Source of the DNA: Agromyces italicus DSM 16388
Lineage (GTDB): Bacteria > Actinomycetota > Actinomycetes > Actinomycetales > Microbacteriaceae
Direction: 5' to 3'
DNA length: 64,000 bases
Assembly (NCBI RefSeq): GCF_000421545.1
Contig: NZ_ATXF01000005.1
Coordinates: 434,001-498,000 of the forward strand
Shown here: positions 1-7,706 of the stretch, in pieces
Position numbering within the stretch: position 1 is the first letter of the stretch
How the letters are laid out: every line of letters starts with the position of its first letter
Notes under the pieces: generated by a model
The model's database searches: none
What the model saw: only the letters and a program-made list of their open reading frames with translations
Told to the model about the DNA's origin: nothing
Made by a program: the position numbers and the translations under genes

Positions 1-1
1 C

Positions 2-724
2 CTCCTTTGGCGCAACCGCGCGGACGTACCCGTCATCCGTCGTCGTGGCCCGAAGGCGCGCCACTCGACCACCGATGTCGTCACCCTCGCCATCGACCTC
101 GCCGACGAAGACGGGCTCGGCGCGGTCACGATCCGAGCGCTGGCGCAGAAGCTCGAATTGACGCCGATGTCGGTCTACACGCACGTGAACAGCCGAGACG
201 ACCTCCTCGTGCTCATGGCCGACCAGGCGCACGCGCGCATGACGCCGACGTCGTTCGCGCGTTCGGCATGGCGAACCCGAGTGCGCCGCGTGGCCGACGA
301 CAACCTCGCGCTCCTGAAGGAGCATCCGTGGCTGCTCGACCTCGACGACCCGCGAACCGCCCTCGGGCCCGGCACCATCGCGAAGTACGACCGCGAACTG
401 CACGCCTTCGACGGCACCTCGCTCGACGACGTCGCGCGCGACGCAGCACTGACCTTCGTGCTCGACTTCACCCGCGCGACCGCCGCGCGCATCGTGGTGC
501 GGCCGGCGACCGGCGAGTTCGGCGAGTTGTGGGAGCAGTCGGTGGCGGGGCTGGTCGCGTACCTCGGCGACGACCTCCCCCTCGCCCAGCGGGTCGGCCG
601 TGTCGCCGGCGAGGCGATGGGCGGCCCGTACGACGCCGAGCGGGCGTGGCAGTTCGGCCTGGCGCGGGTGCTCGCGGGGCTCGCCGACCTCGAGGGCATC
701 GACCCGGCCCCGCTCGTCGACTGA
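2..724 (+). CDS. TetR-family transcriptional regulator, 5' end outside window
   Basis: The reading frame is open from the first bases of the window, so the true start lies upstream. The visible N-terminal part carries a TetR-type helix-turn-helix: the recognition region reads ALAQKLELTPMSVYTHV, followed by a DDLL stretch typical of the family. The rest resembles the C-terminal ligand-binding domain of tetracycline-repressor-like members (TetR_C_1 type), with the acidic HPWLLDLDDPR segment. It runs convergently toward the dioxygenase operon and ends 183 bases before it. The ligand and target genes cannot be read from the sequence; the target may lie upstream of the window. An internal ATG at 158 is inside the DNA-binding domain and is unlikely to be the start. 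Confidence 0.85.
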   Translation, partial: LLWRNRADVPVIRRRGPKARHSTTDVVTLAIDLADEDGLGAVTIRALAQKLELTPMSVYTHVNSRDDLLVLMADQAHARMTPTSFARSAWRTRVRRVADDNLALLKEHPWLLDLDDPRTALGPGTIAKYDRELHAFDGTSLDDVARDAALTFVLDFTRATAARIVVRPATGEFGELWEQSVAGLVAYLGDDLPLAQRVGRVAGEAMGGPYDAERAWQFGLARVLAGLADLEGIDPAPLVD

Positions 725-907
725 CCTCGTCGGAACCGGATCGACCTGACCCAGGAACCGCCGATGACTCCACCCGGGGCCGGCCGACGAGCCGAGCGGG
801 TAGCGAAGGGCCGCCGAAGCTCGGCCCGACCCGGCCGCTGTCAAGCCCGCTGCCGTGCCGGAGCGGGCCTGCGACCGGCCGCCGGCCCCGAAGGATGGCC
901 GGGACAG

Positions 908-1255
908 CTACGGGATGTAGTCGACGAGTCCCTGCGGCGCGACCGCCGCGCGATACCGCTCGACGAGTGCGCGCCATCCCGACTCGGGCGTGAACTCGTG
1001 CGCGTGCACCGCCTCGGTGAAGTGCCACAGCAGGTACGGGTGCGCCCCGAGCGCGTACAGCGCTGCGAAGTCGCGCCCAACGAAGGCCGCCCGCTCGGCA
1101 TCGGTCAGCGAGCGGTCGTCGGTCGCGGCCTCCGGCCCGGGGGCGGCCCCGAGCCATCCCTCGACGTACGCGGCCGGGTCGTCGACGTAGGCGGCGACCC
1201 GCTCGTCGCTCAGCTCGACCCATCGAAGGAACTTGTCGACCATGTACTTCGTCAT
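908..1255 (-). CDS. LigA-like small subunit of an extradiol dioxygenase
   Basis: This 115-residue helical protein resembles the alpha (LigA) subunit of protocatechuate 4,5-dioxygenase-type enzymes. In that family the small subunit caps the active site of the LigB-type catalytic subunit. The ATG overlaps the stop codon of the upstream LigB-like gene by 4 bases (ATGA), so the two are translationally coupled and probably form one complex. Visible features are the LigA-like helix with ERAAFVGRDFAALYALG and the following HPYLLWHF segment. It is the last gene of a five-gene minus-strand operon. The physiological substrate is not evident; LigAB relatives cleave catechol-like or aminophenol-like rings. 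Confidence 0.75.
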   Translation of the reverse strand: MTKYMVDKFLRWVELSDERVAAYVDDPAAYVEGWLGAAPGPEAATDDRSLTDAERAAFVGRDFAALYALGAHPYLLWHFTEAVHAHEFTPESGWRALVERYRAAVAPQGLVDYIP

Positions 1256-2097
1256 CGTTTGCTCCCCCACAGGAAGAACGGGCTCGACGCGAATCGCGAC
1301 TCGGCGACGTCGACGACGTCGGCGGGCCGCCCGCCCATCGCGGCGAGCGCGGTGATCGCGTTGAGGTACTGGTAGGTCATGCATCCGGCGTCGAGCAGGC
1401 GCTCGAAGTCGCTGCACACGCGGACGGCCCCCTCGAGGTCGCCGTCCCGCATCCACCCGGCAGCGGCTTCGTCGAACGCGGGGTCGGGCGAGCCCGCGAA
1501 GGTGCGCGGCCCGCCCACGTCGTTGGCCATGTGGCCCGAGGTCAGCAGGGCGACGCGGGCGTCCGAGTCCCAGGAGGAGATCGCCCGCCGCACGTGCTCG
1601 CCGAGCGCGATGAACCTGCGCACCGACGGCACGGGCGGCATCGACGCGTTCGTGTGGATCGGCACGACGGGAAGGTCGAGCTCGGGCCTGACGTACTGCA
1701 GCGGGATGACGAAACTGTGGTCGAGCCGCCACTCGAGACTCACCGAGAGGTCGACCGTCTCGGGCAGCACCGCGCGACCGGTGATCGCATCGGCGAGCTC
1801 GCGGTGCCCGGCGAGCTCGACGTGCTCCATGCCGAAGGTGCGCACCTCGTTCTCCCAGGTGCCGTGATACGACTCGGCCTTGCCGACGACGAAGGCGGGC
1901 GAGTTGTCGTAGAAGAACTGTCGCAGGTGGTCGGTGCCGATCACGACGATCGCGTCGAGCTCGTGCTCGGCGAACGCCTGACGGATCCGCGCGAACCCCG
2001 CCGCCACCCCCGCGAGATCGTCGGGCATCGGGTCGCGCATCGAGCGCCAGAGCAGGGGGTTGTGCGGCGTCACCGCCGCGAGCACGAGTTCGGCCAT
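1252..2097 (-). CDS. LigB-type class III extradiol dioxygenase, catalytic subunit
   Basis: The 281-residue protein belongs to the LigB superfamily, whose Fe(II) enzymes open aromatic rings next to hydroxyl (or amino) groups. The N-terminal TPHNP motif and the GTDHLRQFF motif supply histidines in the positions of the iron ligands, and an SGHMAND segment follows around residue 190, where the family has its catalytic histidine. The length is about that of LigB. It starts 9 bases after the amidohydrolase gene and overlaps the LigA-like gene by 4 bases. I infer ring cleavage in the pathway encoded by this operon. Alternatives are an extradiol-like enzyme acting on a heterocycle or on an aminophenol. 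Confidence 0.8.
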   Translation of the reverse strand: MAELVLAAVTPHNPLLWRSMRDPMPDDLAGVAAGFARIRQAFAEHELDAIVVIGTDHLRQFFYDNSPAFVVGKAESYHGTWENEVRTFGMEHVELAGHRELADAITGRAVLPETVDLSVSLEWRLDHSFVIPLQYVRPELDLPVVPIHTNASMPPVPSVRRFIALGEHVRRAISSWDSDARVALLTSGHMANDVGGPRTFAGSPDPAFDEAAAGWMRDGDLEGAVRVCSDFERLLDAGCMTYQYLNAITALAAMGGRPADVVDVAESRFASSPFFLWGSKR

Positions 2098-2106
2098 GTC
2101 GTCCTC

Positions 2107-2970
2107 TCAGATTCCGAACAGCTTGCGGGCGTTGTCGAGCAGGATCTTCTGCCGCGACTCGGGTTTGAACGGCAACTCGGCGAACTCGTCCATCCAGCGG
2201 TCGACGGTCATCACCGGCCAGTCCGAGCCGAACAGCACCCGGTCGGTGATGAGCGAGTCGGCGTAGCGCACGACCTCGGGCGGCAGGTACTTCGGCGCCC
2301 ACCCCGAGAGGTCGAGGTAGACGTTCGACTTGTGCCACACCATCGCGAGGTTCTCGAGGTGCCACGGCCAGGCCGGGTGCGCGCTGATGATCTTGAGCTC
2401 GGGGAACTCGGCCGCGACATCGTCGAGGTACGGGATCGGCCGGGCGTTCTCGAGCCGGTACCCGCCACCGCCCGGCGTGCCGGCCCCTGCGCCCGGGAAG
2501 CCCGAGTGGAACATCACGACGAGCCCGAGTTCGGCGCACGCCTCCCAGATCGGGAAGAACCGGCGGTCGTTCGGCAGGAACTTCTGCCGCGCGGCGTTGA
2601 GCTCGCCGACGCCCTTGATGCCGTATTCGGCGTGCATGCGGCGGATCTCGGCGATCGCGGCCTCGCCCTTCCACGGGTCGATGCCGGCGAACGCGATGAA
2701 CGCGTCGGGGTGGTCGAGCTGCGCCCGGCCGAGCAGGTCGTTCGGCGCGCCCTTGATGCCCGAGGTCGTCTCGGAGTCGGAGTTCACGATGACGGCCATC
2801 ATCCTGCGCTCGCGGTACTGGTCGGCCTGCTCGGCGAACGAGACGGCTGGGCGCTCGCGGCCGAAGTGCTTCGCCATCTGCTGGTGGCGCCTGCCCATCG
2901 CGGCGAGGAACTCCTCGGTCTGCGGGTGGGTGTGCACGTCGATCGCGACGAGCTCGTCGGGGCGGGTCAT
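2107..2970 (-). CDS. Amidohydrolase-family (ACMSD/LigJ-like) enzyme
   Basis: A 287-residue TIM-barrel metal enzyme of the amidohydrolase-2 family. The metal-binding pattern is complete: DVHTHP near the N-terminus (HxH), FHSGFPG, SAHPAWPWH, and the catalytic aspartate in FGSDWP near the C-terminus. Known members decarboxylate (ACMSD, gamma-resorcylate decarboxylase) or hydrate (4-oxalomesaconate hydratase LigJ) ring-cleavage products and aromatic acids. Next to LigAB-type genes, a role in processing the ring-cleavage product is the natural inference. It overlaps the CoA-transferase gene by 4 bases (stop inside the next ATG region), so it is co-translated with it. Decarboxylase and hydratase cannot be told apart by eye. 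Confidence 0.78.
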   Translation of the reverse strand: MTRPDELVAIDVHTHPQTEEFLAAMGRRHQQMAKHFGRERPAVSFAEQADQYRERRMMAVIVNSDSETTSGIKGAPNDLLGRAQLDHPDAFIAFAGIDPWKGEAAIAEIRRMHAEYGIKGVGELNAARQKFLPNDRRFFPIWEACAELGLVVMFHSGFPGAGAGTPGGGGYRLENARPIPYLDDVAAEFPELKIISAHPAWPWHLENLAMVWHKSNVYLDLSGWAPKYLPPEVVRYADSLITDRVLFGSDWPVMTVDRWMDEFAELPFKPESRQKILLDNARKLFGI

Positions 2971-4145
2971 GCGCGGCTCCCTTCGGTCATGGTTTCGATG
3001 AGTCCGGATGCTTCGCCGAGCAGCTCTCCGTCGTGCTCGCCGAGCCCGGGGGCGGCGCGCAGCGGGGGCCGGCCGCTGCGGCCGAAACGGGTGCTCGGAA
3101 CGGGCACCCGCAGCGGGCCGCCGTCGTGGCCGACGATCTCCTCGACGAGCTCCATGGCCGCGATCTGCGGGTCGTCGAAGAGTTCGGCGACGGTGTTCAG
3201 GGGGCCGTGGGGGATGTCGTGGGCGGCGAGCCGATCGAGCCAGAATTGCCGTGGCATCCGCGCCGTGATCGCCTTCAGCTCGGCATCGAGGGCGTCGTAG
3301 TTCGCAACCCGCGCCTCGCGGCTCGCGAAGCGAGGATCCTCGGTGAGCTCGGGGTGCTCGAGCACCTCGAGCAGCCCCGTCCAGAACTTCTCGGGCACCG
3401 ACATGTGGATGACGAAGGCGCGCCCGTCGGAACCGCGGCAGGCGTAGGCCTGCGCGCGGCGGGGCCGGGAGTCGGGGCCGGCGACCTGACCGGTCTCGAG
3501 GTAGGTCGACGCCGCCTCGGTGAGGAAGTCGATGAGCGATCCCACCATCGACACCTCGACGTGCTCGCCGTGGCCCGTCGCGTTGCGGGCGTGCAGCGCC
3601 GCGAGCACGGCCTGCGCGGCCTGCATGCCTGAGAGCAGGTCGGAGAACGCCGGGCCGAGCGGCCGCAGGATGTGTTCGGGCACGACCTGGCTGTACATGC
3701 CGCCGACCGCCGAGATGACGGTGTCGTAGGCGGGGCGGGCGGCATACGGGCCGTCGGCGCCGAAGCCGGTGATCGCGCAGCTCACGAGACGCGGGTTGCG
3801 CTCGTGCAGCACCTCCGGACCGAAGCCGAGTCGCTGCGCGACCCCCGGCCGGAAGTTCTCGATGAGCACGTCGGCGTCGCCCGCGAGCCGCAGCAGCTCG
3901 GCAAGGCCACCGTCGCTCTTGAGGTCGAGCACGACGGCGCGCTTGCCGCGGTTGTAGGCCGCGAACTGCGGGCTCATCGTGCCGCGACCCTCCCAGCGGC
4001 GCATGGGGTCACCGCCCGGAGACTCGACCTTGACGACGTCGGCGCCGAGGTCGGCGAGCAGCTTCGCGGCGTACGGCCCCGAGATGTACTGGCCGAGTTC
4101 GACGACCCGGATGCCGGCGAGCGGACCTGCGTGTTCAGCTGACAT
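2967..4145 (-). CDS. Class III (CaiB/BaiF) CoA-transferase
   Basis: The 392-residue protein has the full class III CoA-transferase layout: the N-terminal GIRVVELGQYISGPYA motif, the LGADVVKVESPGGD segment, RGKRAVVLDLK, and an FSDLLSG stretch where the family has its catalytic aspartate. These enzymes move CoA between carboxylic acids through an acyl-anhydride intermediate. In this operon it could activate a carboxylic acid intermediate before or after ring cleavage. The ATG overlaps the end of the dehydrogenase gene by 11 bases. Donor and acceptor cannot be predicted from the sequence. Confidence 0.85.
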   Translation of the reverse strand: MSAEHAGPLAGIRVVELGQYISGPYAAKLLADLGADVVKVESPGGDPMRRWEGRGTMSPQFAAYNRGKRAVVLDLKSDGGLAELLRLAGDADVLIENFRPGVAQRLGFGPEVLHERNPRLVSCAITGFGADGPYAARPAYDTVISAVGGMYSQVVPEHILRPLGPAFSDLLSGMQAAQAVLAALHARNATGHGEHVEVSMVGSLIDFLTEAASTYLETGQVAGPDSRPRRAQAYACRGSDGRAFVIHMSVPEKFWTGLLEVLEHPELTEDPRFASREARVANYDALDAELKAITARMPRQFWLDRLAAHDIPHGPLNTVAELFDDPQIAAMELVEEIVGHDGGPLRVPVPSTRFGRSGRPPLRAAPGLGEHDGELLGEASGLIETMTEGSRA

Positions 4146-5154
4146 CGATGATCACCTTTCCTGGGGGCGAGCCGGCGAAGCCGCGGTAGGCGCGCCCGAT
4201 CTCGTCGAGCGGGTACCGGGCGCCGATGCGGGGGGTGACGGCGCCTGCCGCCACGAGGTCGAGGGCGCGACGCACCTGGGCGTAGTCGGCGCTCGCGACC
4301 CCGATGAGCCGCTTGCGGCGGAGGTAGAAGTCGAGGGTGTCGAGTTCGAGCGTGCGGTCCGAGACAGCGGCGCAGAACACGGCCCGGCCGTTCCACGCGA
4401 GCGCGGCGACCCCGGCGCCGAGCGTCGGACCGTGCCCGCTCACGTCGATGACGACGTCGAAACCGCCGGGGTGGCGCTCCGAGAGCTGCGCGCGGAGTGC
4501 GGCGGCATCCGTCGCGGCGATGCCCACGACCCCTTCGGGCAGTTCGGACGCTGCGATCACCGAGCGCGACGCGGCGACGACCTCGGCACCGAAGTGCGCC
4601 GCGAGGGCGGTGGCGGCCCGGCCGAGCGTGCCGCCCGCTCCGGTGACGAGCACGCGGTCGCCTTCGGCGACCCTCGCGGTCTCGAAGGCGTTGAGCACGA
4701 TGGGCACGCTGTGCACGGCGGCGGTCGCGATCTCGGCGGGGATGCCTCCGCGAGCGATCGCGTTCTTCGCAGGCACGGCGACGATCTCGGCCGCACCGCC
4801 GTCGCGGTGCACGCCGACCACCGTCTGCGCGGGGCAGTCGGCTTCGCGTTCCTGCGCACATGCCGCGCAGGCGCCGCATGCGATGTTCGGCTTCACGACG
4901 ACGGCCTCGTCGAGGCGGGCGGGGTCGACGCCGTCGCCGAGCGCGACGACGATGCCCGCCGGATCGAGCCCGAGCACGCGGGGCAGCCTGGCGGCCGTGC
5001 CGGGGCCGCGCCCGGCGATGACGTTGAGGTCGAGCTGGTTGACCCCGACGGTCTCGACGCGCACGAGCACCTCCCCCGGCGCCGGCCGCGGCTCATCGCG
5101 TTCGATGACGGAGATCCCGTCGAGGCCGTGGCTCGAGAGCACCGCTGCGCGCAC
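4135..5154 (-). CDS. Medium-chain dehydrogenase/reductase (Zn-type alcohol dehydrogenase superfamily)
   Basis: First gene of the five-gene operon. I chose the GTG at 5152-5154 because GGAG sits just upstream and the protein then begins directly with the GroES-like fold; a much longer open frame upstream is not protein-like. The 339 residues include a structural-zinc lobe (CGACAACAQEREADC) and a Rossmann motif, VTGAGGTLGRAA. The usual catalytic-zinc positions are altered: the family's GHE motif reads GLD and the first cysteine is replaced (VNQLD). It therefore looks more like a quinone-oxidoreductase or enoyl-reductase type than a classic alcohol dehydrogenase. Operator-like sequences lie upstream (5209-5220 and 5311-5337). 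Confidence 0.8.
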   Translation of the reverse strand: MRAAVLSSHGLDGISVIERDEPRPAPGEVLVRVETVGVNQLDLNVIAGRGPGTAARLPRVLGLDPAGIVVALGDGVDPARLDEAVVVKPNIACGACAACAQEREADCPAQTVVGVHRDGGAAEIVAVPAKNAIARGGIPAEIATAAVHSVPIVLNAFETARVAEGDRVLVTGAGGTLGRAATALAAHFGAEVVAASRSVIAASELPEGVVGIAATDAAALRAQLSERHPGGFDVVIDVSGHGPTLGAGVAALAWNGRAVFCAAVSDRTLELDTLDFYLRRKRLIGVASADYAQVRRALDLVAAGAVTPRIGARYPLDEIGRAYRGFAGSPPGKVIIDVS

Positions 5155-5208
5155 CCCTGCCTCCGTCTCCTCATCGAGTCGCGGCCGTTCCCGCGAGGTC
5201 TGCGGAAA

Positions 5209-5220
5209 CGGTATCCATGC
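5209..5220. promoter_or_regulatory. Possible half-operator (CGGTATCCATGC)
   Basis: The sequence repeats one arm of the main dyad at 5323-5337 (CGTATCCATG versus CGGTATCCATG). It lies 55 bases upstream of the dehydrogenase start, where a repressor could block that promoter. Assignment is by similarity only. Confidence 0.4.
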
Positions 5221-5310
5221 CTTGCGCGAACGAGCCAGCGATCTGCCATGCCCAATCGCGTCGCGGTCATGCCTTCTTCCGCGCGGGCTCCTCAAGAAAA
5301 CGATAGACAC

Positions 5311-5337
5311 TCCGATCCATTTTGGATACCGTATCCA
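5311..5337. promoter_or_regulatory. GntR-type operator A (TGGATACCGTATCCA)
   Basis: TGGATAC-C-GTATCCA at 5323-5337 is a perfect dyad with 7-base arms. An additional ATCCA/TGGAT inverted pair starts at 5315. It lies in the divergent region between the dehydrogenase operon and the binding-protein gene (70 bases upstream of the latter). TTTTGGATAC here matches the TTTTGGATCC core found upstream of the GntR gene and of the F420 operon, so it is probably bound by the FCD-type GntR regulator at 21699-22451. Confidence 0.65.
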
Positions 5338-5406
5338 TGATATTCGCGATGAGGCGTTCGTTCTCCGCGGGAGCCTCAGCGCACCACCCGCCAAGAACGG
5401 AGCATC

Positions 5407-6489
5407 ATGCGCAGATCCATCCCCCGATCGGGCCGGGCGGCGGTCGTCGGCCTGGCAGCCCTCGCACTGCTCGCCGGCTGTGCCGCCTCGAGCGGCGCCG
5501 ACCCGTCGGCCGAGCCCGTCGAACTCGCCGACGGCGAACCCGGCGCGGCCGAGAACACCGACATCACGGTCGCCATCCCCTTCCCCGACGTCACGATGTA
5601 CTCGATGTACGTGCTCGCGACCGACCTCGGCTACTACGAGGAGGAGGGCCTCACCGTCGAGGTCATCACCGCCGACAACGTCACCGCGGCCGTCGCCTCG
5701 GGCAGCGCCGACATCGGCGTCGAGTCGACCGGCACCGTCATCGAGGCGATCCGCGGGGGCGTCGAGGTCGACCTCGTCAGCGGCCACTACTGCCGTCAGA
5801 ACTTCGACTTCGCCGTGCAGCAGGGCATCGAGGAGGTCGCCGATCTCGACGGCACCTCGGTCGTGCTCGCCGGAACTCCCGGCGACCCCGCCGAGTTCCA
5901 GCGCAAGCGCGTGCTGAAGGAGGAGGGCTGGGACCTGGACACGGTGAATGTCGAGGTCGTCTACCCGGGCCCCGGCTCGGAGTCGTGGACCGAGTTCTTC
6001 GTCAACGACAAGATCAGCCTGCAGCCGTTCTACGCCGACGACCGGCCAGCGCTCGAGGAGCACGGCGCCGAGATCCCGGTCGAGGCGCTGCGCAACTGGG
6101 CGAACGACGTGATGGTGTCGGGCAGTGCGTACGCCGCCGAGAACCCGAACACGATGGTGCGGTTCCTGCGCGCGACGCTCAAGGCGACCGACTACATGAC
6201 GGCGCCCGCGCCCGGCGAGTTCCCCGAGAACGTCGACTCGGTGCTCGACATCTACGAGGCCAATGACTTCGACGTCTCGGCGCTCCGCGGGTCCGACAGC
6301 GTGTGGGTGCTCGACGGGCATCTCGCCTGCCAGAACCTGTACTTCGGCACCGAGGCGTGGGACACGACGATCGAGACCCAGGAGCTCGAGCCCATCGAGT
6401 TCGACGAGTCGCAGCTCGTGTACCTCGAGAAGGCGCAGGAGCTGCTCGGCCTCACCAACGAGGAGCCCGCGACGCTGCCGTACCCCTGA
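5407..6489 (+). CDS. ABC transporter substrate-binding lipoprotein (NMT1/THI5-, SsuA-like)
   Basis: A 360-residue exported lipoprotein: the N-terminus has arginines, a hydrophobic stretch and the lipobox LLAGC with Cys near residue 23. The mature part has the bilobed binding-protein features of the nitrate/taurine/pyrimidine-precursor group: LATDLGYYEEEGL, a SGSADIGVEST loop and an ADLDGTSVVL strand. It would capture a small, probably heterocyclic or organic-acid substrate outside the membrane for the permeases encoded at 7707-9379. Those genes lie on the other strand and are separated from it by a toxin-antitoxin pair. An operator-like dyad precedes it, and a hairpin terminator follows at 6547-6586. 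Confidence 0.85.
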   Translation: MRRSIPRSGRAAVVGLAALALLAGCAASSGADPSAEPVELADGEPGAAENTDITVAIPFPDVTMYSMYVLATDLGYYEEEGLTVEVITADNVTAAVASGSADIGVESTGTVIEAIRGGVEVDLVSGHYCRQNFDFAVQQGIEEVADLDGTSVVLAGTPGDPAEFQRKRVLKEEGWDLDTVNVEVVYPGPGSESWTEFFVNDKISLQPFYADDRPALEEHGAEIPVEALRNWANDVMVSGSAYAAENPNTMVRFLRATLKATDYMTAPAPGEFPENVDSVLDIYEANDFDVSALRGSDSVWVLDGHLACQNLYFGTEAWDTTIETQELEPIEFDESQLVYLEKAQELLGLTNEEPATLPYP

Positions 6490-6513
6490 GGTCCGGCGGG
6501 CTCGCGCCCGCAC

Positions 6514-6547
6514 CGCACCTCGCACTTCGCACTTCGCACTTCGCACC
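6514..6547. repeat. Short tandem repeat, CGCACTT unit
   Basis: Three perfect consecutive CGCACTT units (6521-6541), with degenerate copies on each side, lie just after the binding-protein stop codon and before the terminator hairpin. Confidence 0.8.
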
Positions 6548-6586
6548 GAGAGCCCGCGCCGCAGCGCATGACGGCGGGGGCTCTCG
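6547..6586 (+). terminator. Hairpin terminator after the binding-protein gene
   Basis: CGAGAGCCCGC at 6547 pairs with GCGGGGGCTCTCG ending at 6586. There is no clear U tract, which is usual in high-GC actinobacteria. It may serve both the binding-protein gene and the convergent hepT gene. Confidence 0.6.
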
Positions 6587-6639
6587 CGTCGGTTGGCGGT
6601 TGAGTGGTCGAGACCACTTTCAATACCGAGCGCCCGACC

Positions 6640-6981
6640 TCACCGGCCGTCGGACTCGAGCACCGCGAGGAGGCGCCCCACCGCCGCCGCGAGTTGGGGT
6701 ATGTCGTTGCGCGCCGTAGAGAGCACGATCGCGTGCGTCGTGTCGAAGTAGCGATGCGTGAGGACATCGCGCATCCGCGCGATCTCCTCCCAGGGCACCG
6801 ATGGCTCACGATCTCGAAGACTCGGCGGCAGGCCCTTCACGGCTTCGCCGATCTCGACGAGGCGGATTCGGATCGCATCGAACACGAGGTCAGCGTCGGC
6901 ATCACCGCGGACAACATGCGATGAGATGGCCGAGCAGGCGGCCACGATGTCGAGGAGGCGCTCGCGCTCGGCTCGGCTCAC
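6640..6981 (-). CDS. hepT: HepT-like HEPN-domain toxin (DUF86)
   Basis: A 113-residue all-helical HEPN protein. The RNase signature RX4HXY is intact in RDVLTHRY at about residues 70-77. In described HepT/MntA systems HepT cleaves RNA and is silenced when MntA AMPylates the tyrosine of this motif. The GTG/ATG region overlaps the stop codon of the mntA-like gene by 4 bases, giving the antitoxin-first order. The pair sits between the binding protein and the permeases of one ABC system, which looks like an insertion into that locus. Function is inferred from motifs and pairing. Confidence 0.82.
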   Translation of the reverse strand: MSRAERERLLDIVAACSAISSHVVRGDADADLVFDAIRIRLVEIGEAVKGLPPSLRDREPSVPWEEIARMRDVLTHRYFDTTHAIVLSTARNDIPQLAAAVGRLLAVLESDGR

Positions 6982-7475
6982 AGTGGGACGACCTCGCTCA
7001 GCACTTTCTCGGCGATGTCGGGCTTCAGTGAATCTGCCGGCACCACGTCGACGGACCGACCGAGAATCGCCTCGGCCGCGGTCTGCATGCGAAGGAGGCC
7101 GAACAGACCGACACCTGGCGCGAGGTCGACGAGCAGGTCGATATCACTCTCTTCGCCCTCGTCGCCCCGGGCGACGCTGCCGAAGAGCCGCAGATCGGTC
7201 GCGCCGAGGGCGCCGAGCTTCGACTTGAGCTCAGGCGCGGCCCTGCGTACTGCCTCGATCATGCTCGTCTCCGGCTCGGCGATGATCGCGGCATCGAGAC
7301 GGTGGCCGGTCGCGGCGATCAATCGGCGGAGGGTCGCGAACGACGGTTCGCGACGCCCGTTCTCGTACGCGCTCACCACACTCTGTGCGACACCCGCGCG
7401 AGCGGCGAGCTGCAGCTGGGTCAGCGCCGCGCTCACACGCGCCTCGCGGAGAAGTGCTGCGGCGGAGACATCCAT
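6978..7475 (-). CDS. mntA: XRE helix-turn-helix fused to MntA-type nucleotidyltransferase antitoxin
   Basis: The 165-residue protein has two parts. Residues 1-65 form an XRE-like helix-turn-helix (LTQLQLAARAGVAQSVVSAY, then ENGRREPS). Residues about 75-165 form a minimal nucleotidyltransferase with the GSX10DXD motif, GSVARGDEGEESDID. In type VII toxin-antitoxin systems such enzymes transfer AMP to HepT. The fused DNA-binding domain suggests that the antitoxin also represses its own operon. The stop overlaps the hepT start. The start ATG follows an AT-rich segment at 7476-7515, a plausible promoter. Confidence 0.85.
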   Translation of the reverse strand: MDVSAAALLREARVSAALTQLQLAARAGVAQSVVSAYENGRREPSFATLRRLIAATGHRLDAAIIAEPETSMIEAVRRAAPELKSKLGALGATDLRLFGSVARGDEGEESDIDLLVDLAPGVGLFGLLRMQTAAEAILGRSVDVVPADSLKPDIAEKVLSEVVPL

Positions 7476-7550
7476 ACCACCAGTCTATCGCGGAACGTCA
7501 ATATCGCGTATCGACTATTTCCCGCAGGCGGGGTTCCCTCCGCGAGCGGG

Positions 7551-7605
7551 TGTGGTCATGTGGTCATGTGGTCGTGCTTCACGTGGTCGTGTGGTCATGT
7601 GGTCG
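7551..7605. repeat. Tandem repeat, TGTGGTCA/TGTGGTCG unit
   Basis: Six near-identical 8-base units occur in two blocks (7551-7574 and 7583-7605) separated by a variant unit. They lie in the 230-base gap between the antitoxin gene and the end of the transporter operon. No protein-coding signal was seen in this gap. Confidence 0.8.
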
Positions 7606-7644
7606 CCCTCCGTGGAGGGAAGCCCGGCCTGGAGAACACACAGA

Positions 7645-7681
7645 GCCGGCCCCCGCCATCGCGCATGAGACGGGGGCCGGC
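7645..7681 (-). terminator. Strong hairpin terminator of the transporter operon
   Basis: GCCGGCCCCCG (7645-7655) and CGGGGGCCGGC (7671-7681) are perfect 11-base arms around a 15-base loop. The hairpin lies 26 bases beyond the last permease gene of the minus-strand operon. Confidence 0.8.
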
Positions 7682-7706
7682 GGTCTGGTCGCGCCTGCGC
7701 CTACGC

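Noticed and set aside
725..907. Terminator between the TetR gene and the dioxygenase operon
   Set aside because: Only short imperfect GC-rich pairings such as CGGCCGC were seen; not strong enough to list.
908..2674. A 588-codon open frame across the dioxygenase and amidohydrolase genes
   Set aside because: Only its last 115 codons are protein-like (the LigA subunit). The rest is arginine/alanine-rich shadow of genes in another frame.
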